Shown here piece by piece: positions 59,549 to 64,000 of a stretch of DNA of 64,000 nt. The translations under genes were made by a program, and so were the position numbers. The DNA comes from Empedobacter tilapiae (lineage in GTDB: Bacteria; Bacteroidota; Bacteroidia; Flavobacteriales; Weeksellaceae), in the NCBI RefSeq assembly GCF_004785645.1, contig NZ_SRPE01000007.1, forward strand, positions 62,001 to 126,000, in the 5' to 3' direction. Under the pieces are notes generated by a model. That model ran no database searches, was not told the origin of the DNA, and saw nothing but the letters and a program-made list of their open reading frames with translations. Position 1 is the stretch's first letter; every line of letters starts with the position of its first letter.

Positions 59549-60262
59549 ATGATAAATAAAAAAGTAAACAGCATCGAAGAAGCACTTCAAGGAGTTGAAA
59601 GTGGAATGACGCTTGCTGTTGGAGGCTTTGGACTTTCTGGAATTCCTGAAAATTTGATTCAGGGAATGGTTGACAAAAAAATCAATAATCTTACATGTAT
59701 TAGTAATAATGCTGGGGTAGATGATTTTGGTCTAGGATTATTATTACAAGGACGACAAATCAAAAAGATGATTTCTTCTTATGTTGGCGAGAATGCTGAA
59801 TTCGAACGTCAAATGCTTTCTGGAGAATTGGAAGTTGAATTAATTCCGCAAGGAACTTTAGCTACTCGCTTAATGGCTGCTGGTTATGGAATGCCCGCTA
59901 TTTTTACTCCTGCAGGAGTTGGAACAGAAGTAGCTGAAGGGAAAGAAATTAGAAAATTCACTTTTCATGGAATTGAAAAAGAGTATTTATTAGAATATGC
60001 TTTTGAGCCTGATTTTGCTATTGTAAAAGCTTGGAAAGGCGATACAGCAGGAAACTTAGTATTTCGTGGAGCAACTGCTAATTTTAATCATCCAGCTGCA
60101 ATGTGTGGAAAAATTACCATAGCAGAAGTAGAAGAATTAGTAGAAGTTGGTGAACTTGATCCTAATCAAATTCATACGCCTGGTGTTTATGTAAATCGTA
60201 TTATTCAAGGTGTAAAATACGAAAAACGAATTGAGAATAGAACTGTTCAACCAAAACCATAA
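59549..60262 (+). CDS. scoA: 3-oxoacid CoA-transferase, subunit A
   Basis: A 237-residue family I CoA-transferase subunit. VGGFGLSGIPENLI near residues 22-35 is the CoA-binding glycine-rich signature. SNNAGVDDFGLGLLLQGRQIKKMISSYVGENAEFERQ and LSGELEVELIPQGTLA match the N-terminal half of mammalian succinyl-CoA:3-ketoacid CoA-transferase very closely. With subunit B it activates acetoacetate with CoA from succinyl-CoA. It is followed by scoB after 5 bases. A near-consensus box TATCTTTA lies at about 59508-59515. Confidence 0.92.
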   Translation: MINKKVNSIEEALQGVESGMTLAVGGFGLSGIPENLIQGMVDKKINNLTCISNNAGVDDFGLGLLLQGRQIKKMISSYVGENAEFERQMLSGELEVELIPQGTLATRLMAAGYGMPAIFTPAGVGTEVAEGKEIRKFTFHGIEKEYLLEYAFEPDFAIVKAWKGDTAGNLVFRGATANFNHPAAMCGKITIAEVEELVEVGELDPNQIHTPGVYVNRIIQGVKYEKRIENRTVQPKP

Positions 60263-60267
60263 AAGCG

Positions 60268-60924
60268 ATGTTAGATAAAAATGGAATTGCAAAACGTATT
60301 GCAAAAGAGGTAAAAGATGGATATTATGTAAATTTAGGAATCGGTATTCCAACATTGGTTGCGAATTATATTCCTGAAAATGTAAATGTCGTATTACAAT
60401 CAGAGAATGGTTTATTAGGAATGGGACCTTTTCCTATTGATGGTGAAGAAGATCCAGATTTTATCAATGCAGGTAAACAAACTATTACGACTTTACCTGG
60501 TTCTGCTTTTTTTGACTCAGCAATGAGTTTTGGAATGATTCGTGCTCGTAAAATTAATTTGACAATTTTAGGTGCAATGGAAGTTTCTGAAAATGGAGAT
60601 ATTGCAAATTGGAAGATTCCTGGGAAAATGGTAAAAGGAATGGGAGGTGCAATGGATTTGGTTGCTTCTGCAGATAATATTATAGTTGCAATGCAACATG
60701 TAAATAAAGCTGGAGAATCTAAATTATTACCTACTTGCTCTTTACCTTTAACAGGTATCAATTGTGTAAAAAAAGTTGTAACTGAATTAGCTGTTTTAGA
60801 AATTTTACCTGAAGGCGGTTTTAAATTATTAGAACGCGCTCCTGGAGTTTCGGTAGAAGAAATCAAAAATGCTACAGAAGGAAAATTAATTATTGAGGGT
60901 GAAATTCCAGAAATGATTTTATAA
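60268..60924 (+). CDS. scoB: 3-oxoacid CoA-transferase, subunit B
   Basis: A 218-residue family I subunit. QSENGLLGMGPFP carries the catalytic Glu (E of SENG) that forms the glutamyl-CoA thioester. YVNLGIGIPTLVANYIP, INAGKQTITTLPGSAFFDSAMSFGMIR and GGAMDLVASADNIIVAMQH are standard blocks. With subunit A it forms the active heterotetramer of ketone-body utilisation or acetoacetate breakdown. It ends at a strong terminator that overlaps its stop codon. Confidence 0.92.
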   Translation: MLDKNGIAKRIAKEVKDGYYVNLGIGIPTLVANYIPENVNVVLQSENGLLGMGPFPIDGEEDPDFINAGKQTITTLPGSAFFDSAMSFGMIRARKINLTILGAMEVSENGDIANWKIPGKMVKGMGGAMDLVASADNIIVAMQHVNKAGESKLLPTCSLPLTGINCVKKVVTELAVLEILPEGGFKLLERAPGVSVEEIKNATEGKLIIEGEIPEMIL

Positions 60925-60955
60925 AAAAAGACTGTCTAAAAGACAGTCTTTTTTT
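60923..60955. terminator. Bidirectional terminator
   Basis: Perfect 15-bp stem AAAAAAAGACTGTCT (60923-60937) and AGACAGTCTTTTTTT (60941-60955), loop AAA. Its left end overlaps the scoB stop. Confidence 0.9.
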
Positions 60956-60960
60956 ATAAT

Positions 60961-61749
60961 TTAATAAGGCTGTAAAACAGTTGTAGTCATTGTTGTACTT
61001 GCCATTGCTTGATTTAATACATTTGTATCTGTAGGTTTACCTATTCCTAAGTTAACTAAATTATTTCCAGATCCTAAATTTCTATTTCTACAAGCTGCTT
61101 GCACTTGATAGCTTCCTTGTGCTAATTTATCTAAAGTAACATTCAGATTAAAAATTTTATAAGTCCCTCGAACGCCACGAACAACGTCAGAACGTACTGC
61201 TTTTAATTTATAATCTTCATTTCCTTTTTTCAAGAAAATACCACAAGCAAAACTCGCAGAATAATTAGTTCCTGTTCCTGTTAATCTATTTATTTGTACA
61301 GTTGTCTGTAGACTCAATGTAACTTTACTAGAATTTGTATCATCTGTTATAACGAAAGCATCTTTATTATTCTGTAATATTGTCCAATCATTAAGATTAG
61401 AATCTAATGTATAAGGATCTGTTTTACCTGTTGACGTAAACTGAATTCCAATCTCATCTTTTGTAGTATTTAAATAGTATAAAGATAAACTTCCCATTCC
61501 GTTTGCTATCTGATAACTTTTCCAATTATTAGCTAAATCACTATCTGCCTTTACTTGAAATAATTGATTATTTGTTCCTGCTGATCCTAATGTATTATCA
61601 TTACCTCCAAGTCTTAGTTCTTTTCTTATATTGATATCTCCGTTTATATCTAATGTTTTTGTAGGAGTATTAGTATTTATTCCTACTTGAGATTTTACAA
61701 AAGTTGTCGTAGAAAATATAGTTATAAAATATAGTATAATTGTTTTCAT
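60961..61749 (-). CDS. Secreted paralogue 3 of 3, tail-fibre-like N-terminal motif
   Basis: A 262-residue secreted protein with a signal peptide ending at FVKSQ. The mature N-terminus QVGINTNTPTKTLDINGD is the short motif common in Bacteroidota surface and phage-tail-like proteins. INIRKELRLGG and a linker follow (NQLFQVKAD, NNWKSYQ). The C-terminal domain has beta strands with FACGIF, YQVQAACR and LGIGKPTDTNVLNQAMAS, positions matched in its two paralogues. It is the last gene of the operon and its start overlaps the previous stop by one base. The function is unknown. Confidence 0.78.
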   Translation of the reverse strand: MKTIILYFITIFSTTTFVKSQVGINTNTPTKTLDINGDINIRKELRLGGNDNTLGSAGTNNQLFQVKADSDLANNWKSYQIANGMGSLSLYYLNTTKDEIGIQFTSTGKTDPYTLDSNLNDWTILQNNKDAFVITDDTNSSKVTLSLQTTVQINRLTGTGTNYSASFACGIFLKKGNEDYKLKAVRSDVVRGVRGTYKIFNLNVTLDKLAQGSYQVQAACRNRNLGSGNNLVNLGIGKPTDTNVLNQAMASTTMTTTVLQPY

Positions 61750-62558
61750 TAATCAAAAATTGTATTAAAATTTTGAGGAATCTCATACACATCCACTTTT
61801 AATGAAGATTGTGCCATAAAAGAATTAATATTTACTGAATTAGTTGAATTTATTCCTATTCCTAAAGTTATATTAGCATTTGTTGTATATCTAGCACATG
61901 CAACCTCTATATCATGAGAACCTACAGATAGATTAGTAGCTCCTCCAATTTGTGTATGGGTAAGAAAAGTATGTCCAGAAGACGCACTATTAAATAACGT
62001 ATTGATTCTAACACTTTTTAATAAACCATCTACAAAAATACCACATGCATATTTAATATCAGATCCATTACCATTAACATTATTCTGTTGCACAACTGTT
62101 TCAAATTGGAAATAAACCTTACTTTCTGAACTATTAACTGTAAATGATTTTGATAATCCTTTTATATCATAAAATCCTTTTGTTCTTAGATAACTCAATG
62201 TTTGATTTTCAGCTAAATCAGTAGACAAATTAGAATTAGTAAAAACTTGGCTAGAAGTGATTTGAAGCCCTATATTATCAGAAAAAGAATCATTAAAAAT
62301 TAAGTAGAATTTATTAGGCTCATATTCAGGAACTCTCAATGACTTCCATGTAGGAGGAAGTGATTCTCCTTGAGATACTAATACTTGATCTGCTAACCCT
62401 TTAGATTCTTTACCGCTATTATCTAAATATAATCGTTTTCTTAATCCAAAATCTCCATTAACATCAAGAGATGATTTAGGTGATAAAGTATTAACACCAA
62501 TTTGTGCATTTGTAAAAATAGAAATACTTGCTATGATAATTAATAAAGTTTTTTTCAT
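61749..62558 (-). CDS. Secreted paralogue 2 of 3, tail-fibre-like N-terminal motif
   Basis: A 269-residue secreted protein with a signal peptide ending at FTNAQ. Mature start IGVNTLSPKSSLDVNGD, then LRKRLYLDNSG, DQVLVSQGESLPPTWKSLRVP (shared almost word for word with paralogue 1), and a C-terminal beta-rich domain with YACGIF, HDIEVACARY and LGIGINSTNSVNINSFMAQS. It overlaps paralogue 1 by four bases (ATGA) and paralogue 3 by one base, indicating coupled translation and a fixed stoichiometry. Sequence identity between copies is low outside these anchors, so the duplication is old. Confidence 0.78.
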   Translation of the reverse strand: MKKTLLIIIASISIFTNAQIGVNTLSPKSSLDVNGDFGLRKRLYLDNSGKESKGLADQVLVSQGESLPPTWKSLRVPEYEPNKFYLIFNDSFSDNIGLQITSSQVFTNSNLSTDLAENQTLSYLRTKGFYDIKGLSKSFTVNSSESKVYFQFETVVQQNNVNGNGSDIKYACGIFVDGLLKSVRINTLFNSASSGHTFLTHTQIGGATNLSVGSHDIEVACARYTTNANITLGIGINSTNSVNINSFMAQSSLKVDVYEIPQNFNTIFD

Positions 62559-63346
62559 TTTAATCTTGTTTTAAAAGTTACCAACTCAGCTAAATCTATT
62601 TTCAAAAATGATTTTAAAGCAAAACTATTCGAGTTTGTAGAGTTGCTTATATTAGTTCCAACTCTAAACTGGTGATTGGCTCCATCTATTCTACGACATG
62701 CAACTTCTACTTTATGTATACCCTTCACCGCATTCTCTTCTGTATAGTTTAATGTATAAATATATTGTATAGGAGTTCCTATAGTAAGAGTTTGTATTTT
62801 ATCTGGTCTTAAAGCAACTAAAATATTGTTCTTAAATATCCCACAAATAAATTTTACTTCACCTACAGTATTTCCTGTTGGAGTACTAGCTTCTATTCCT
62901 GCTTGCAACTGATAAGTAACTTTATTTTCTTCTGCTTTAATTTCTATACTTGTACTTAAACCTGAAATTTTATGCCAAGCAGCAGTATATTGTTCACCTA
63001 AATTACTCAAAGGTTTATTATCAGGAGCGCTAAGATCAGAAATACCTTTATCATCATCAACAACATAAGTATTAATAAGTTTATATTGACCATTCTCCAT
63101 AAATGGAACTTTCACATATTTCCAAAGAGGTGCTTTTCCTTCGCCTTGCGAAACAAGTACTTGATCTTTTTCTCCTGCATTTCCTTTAATAAGATCACTT
63201 CCACCAACTCTAAGAGGACCTCTTATTACAACATCCCCTTCTACATCTAGTTTACTTTTTGGAATATTAGTATTAACACCTACCTGAGCAAATAATGGAC
63301 ACTGCATTAATAGAAGTGATAAGCTCATCTCCTTAATCAATTTCAT
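62555..63346 (-). CDS. Secreted paralogue 1 of 3, tail-fibre-like N-terminal motif
   Basis: A 263-residue secreted protein with a signal peptide ending at PLFAQ. Mature start VGVNTNIPKSKLDVEGD, then IRGPLRVGGSDL, DQVLVSQGEGKAPLWKYVKVP, and a C-terminal beta-sandwich-like domain with FICGIF, HKVEVACRRI and FRVGTNISNSTNSNSFALKS. First gene of the three-gene operon. Two -7 boxes lie upstream (63446-63453 and 63569-63576), the distal one beside a CRP-like palindrome. No type IX C-terminal sorting domain is seen. A surface or matrix role is inferred only from the motif and signal peptide. Confidence 0.78.
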   Translation of the reverse strand: MKLIKEMSLSLLLMQCPLFAQVGVNTNIPKSKLDVEGDVVIRGPLRVGGSDLIKGNAGEKDQVLVSQGEGKAPLWKYVKVPFMENGQYKLINTYVVDDDKGISDLSAPDNKPLSNLGEQYTAAWHKISGLSTSIEIKAEENKVTYQLQAGIEASTPTGNTVGEVKFICGIFKNNILVALRPDKIQTLTIGTPIQYIYTLNYTEENAVKGIHKVEVACRRIDGANHQFRVGTNISNSTNSNSFALKSFLKIDLAELVTFKTRLK

Positions 63347-63445
63347 TAATTGTTATATTTAAATTATTAATCTTATAAACGAGGTAGTAAATAAGAGAAT
63401 TTTAAGTAGTATTAGAAGTAATTAATATTTGAAATAAATATTACA

Positions 63446-63453
63446 CAAAACTA
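63446..63453 (-). promoter_or_regulatory. -7 promoter box (TAGTTTTG), proximal promoter of the three-paralogue operon
   Basis: Exact TAnnTTTG match on the minus strand, 100 bases before the start codon at 63346. Confidence 0.4.
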
Positions 63454-63568
63454 GAAGATAAAATTCCTTAAAAAAAACAGATTTTTTAAGAGATAAGTTT
63501 GAATTACTTTTATTTAAAAGAACTATAACATTAAAAATGAATATGATATTATTTTTCTTAAAAAAATG

Positions 63569-63576
63569 CAAATATA
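63569..63576 (-). promoter_or_regulatory. -7 promoter box (TATATTTG), distal promoter of the three-paralogue operon
   Basis: Exact TAnnTTTG match on the minus strand. Expected RNA start near 63563, leader about 217 bases. The palindrome at 63597-63610 would be centred near -41. Confidence 0.45.
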
Positions 63577-63596
63577 AAAACCACTACACATCATAA

Positions 63597-63610
63597 GTGA
63601 CATAAATCAC
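63597..63610. promoter_or_regulatory. CRP/FNR-family-like palindrome GTGA-N6-TCAC
   Basis: GTGA (63597-63600), six bases, TCAC (63607-63610), with a flanking A at 63611 matching the CRP consensus TGTGA-N6-TCACA at nine of ten positions. Its centre lies about 40 bases upstream of the expected start for the minus-strand box at 63569, the class II activator position. Confidence 0.45.
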
Positions 63611-63650
63611 ACATTAAATCATATCATAATAAAGAAAATCTAGTTTTTTG

Positions 63651-63678
63651 TTAACATTTAAAAAGAAAAAAATGTTAA
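63651..63678. promoter_or_regulatory. Inverted repeat upstream of the 43-residue gene
   Basis: TTAACATTT (63651-63659) and AAATGTTAA (63670-63678), 10-base spacer, ending 20 bases before the plus-strand -7 box at 63699; it covers the -33 region and could be an operator. Confidence 0.4.
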
Positions 63679-63698
63679 ATATTTTATAATTAGATTAA

Positions 63699-63706
63699 TA
63701 AGTTTG
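63699..63706 (+). promoter_or_regulatory. -7 promoter box (TAAGTTTG)
   Basis: Exact TAnnTTTG match 50 bases before the ATG at 63757. Confidence 0.5.
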
Positions 63707-63756
63707 AAATCCAAAACGATAATCATTAATTTAAATAAAATTTAAAACCTAAAATC

Positions 63757-63888
63757 ATGGCTAAAAAGGCAAAAAAAGAAGAAAATCATCTACAAGTACT
63801 AGTGGATAAACTAAAAGATCCAAAGCACAAACAACTAGTTCAAACGAATCGTTTAAAGAAAAAACGTCGGAACAACGCAAAAAATTAA
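63757..63888 (+). CDS. Small basic protein of 43 residues
   Basis: An ATG at 63757 opens a 44-codon frame ending in TAA at 63888. The product starts MAKKAKKEENHLQVLVDKL and ends KKKRRNNAKN: 16 Lys or Arg in 43 residues with an amphipathic middle (LQVLVDKLKDPKHKQLVQ). Its own promoter box, upstream inverted repeat and a strong terminator directly after the stop make it a real gene. The charge suggests nucleic-acid or ribosome binding. I do not recognise the family. Confidence 0.65.
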   Translation: MAKKAKKEENHLQVLVDKLKDPKHKQLVQTNRLKKKRRNNAKN

Positions 63889-63893
63889 ACATA

Positions 63894-63923
63894 AAAAAAC
63901 CACTTCTAATGAAGTGGTTTTTT
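63894..63923. terminator. Bidirectional terminator
   Basis: AAAAAACCACTTC (63894-63906) and GAAGTGGTTTTTT (63911-63923), loop TAAT. It has the same arms as the terminator at 44837. Convergent genes on both sides. Confidence 0.85.
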
Positions 63924-63941
63924 GTTTATATCTAAAATTGA

Positions 63942-64000
63942 TTAATCAATTACTTTTCCAATTAAATCGAATTCGTAAGCTTCGATAATTTCAACATTTA
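63942..64000 (-). CDS. C-terminal end of an unidentified gene (cut by window end)
   Basis: On the minus strand a frame is open from the window edge to a TAA at 63942-63944 and ends NVEIIEAYEFDLIGKVID. It sits right after a terminator shared with the convergent small basic gene, which supports a real gene end. Eighteen residues are too few to name the protein. Confidence 0.5.
   Translation of the reverse strand, partial: NVEIIEAYEFDLIGKVID

Larger units (their letters stand above)
63347..63756. other. Gene-free stretch with regulatory-looking elements
   Basis: 410 AT-rich bases without a convincing ORF. It holds two minus-strand -7 boxes, a CRP-like palindrome, an AT-rich stem (63467-63490), a plus-strand TAAGTTTG at 63494-63501 with no gene behind it, a 9-bp inverted repeat (63651-63678), and the plus-strand promoter of the 43-residue gene. 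Confidence 0.6.

Noticed and set aside
60366-60866. 166-codon ORF on the minus strand inside scoB
   Set aside because: Antisense shadow of a clear CoA-transferase gene with full motifs; no promoter and no recognisable product.
63494-63501. Plus-strand TAAGTTTG box as a promoter for an additional gene
   Set aside because: No open frame of useful length follows before the 43-residue gene, which has a closer box at 63699.

Overview
The window is low-GC chromosomal DNA from a member of the Bacteroidota, most likely class Flavobacteriia and probably the Weeksellaceae (Empedobacter/Weeksella/Chryseobacterium group; the genus is an inference). Three things support this. The promoter-like elements match the Bacteroidota -7 box TAnnTTTG rather than TATAAT. 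The gene order bamD-rpoZ-coaBC-DUF4835(porD-like)-recN and parA-parB-DUF5683-dapB-lepB-wbqC is typical of flavobacteria. There are also several family-specific proteins (PafA phosphatase, PorV/PorQ-like protein, OstA-like protein, a J-domain/KTSC protein). I saw no rRNA, tRNA, insertion sequence, prophage, integrase or CRISPR array. The window is mostly core genome with short accessory pieces.

Layout. 1-6.4 kb: end of a DnaQ-like exonuclease, a PEP mutase-like enzyme behind an array of four 8-bp boxes, an OstA-like/lipoprotein/aminotransferase operon, a DyP peroxidase and a Fur regulator. 6.5-15.1 kb: PcrA/UvrD helicase, alanine:cation symporter, MdaB quinone reductase, a ParB-fold protein, a LysR regulator and a copper ATPase. 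15.2-16.1 kb: a RES/Xre toxin-antitoxin pair. 16.2-20.2 kb: fumarase, a small membrane protein, an SRPBCC protein and PafA. 20.4-24.1 kb: an envelope cluster with a bile-salt-hydrolase-like enzyme, a porin, an outer-membrane protein and an NlpE-like lipoprotein. 24.1-29.7 kb: sulfurtransferase, PorV/PorQ-like protein, pssA, exonuclease, FAH-family enzyme, HAD phosphatase and a small envelope protein. 29.9-36.4 kb: dapA, ferritin and the bamD-to-recN cluster. 36.5-42.8 kb: an RND efflux operon (regulator, adaptor, pump, outer-membrane channel). 43.0-44.8 kb: small proteins of unknown function. 44.9-47.5 kb: arginine decarboxylase plus a deoxyhypusine-synthase-like enzyme, behind a long leader. 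48.3-55.1 kb: parA to a subtilase. 55.2-57.8 kb: an ABC-F protein behind a structured leader, and a desaturase. 57.9-60.9 kb: methyltransferase/UbiA-like pair and the two CoA-transferase subunits. 61.0-63.3 kb: three overlapping paralogous genes for secreted proteins. 63.8-64 kb: a 43-residue basic protein and the end of another gene.

Most intergenic gaps hold a strong inverted repeat with flanking A and T tracts, read here as intrinsic terminators, many of them bidirectional between convergent genes. Several predicted starts were moved downstream because the -7 box overlaps or lies downstream of the longest-ORF start.

The least ordinary parts are regulatory. One is the speA leader with a 45-codon ORF and hairpins. 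Another is the ABC-F leader, in which an upstream segment is perfectly complementary to the ten bases before the start codon. The others are the 10-bp-phased operator array near position 350 and a CRP-like palindrome placed near -41 of a promoter for the three-paralog operon. No single spectacular new system is evident; these are hypotheses to test.
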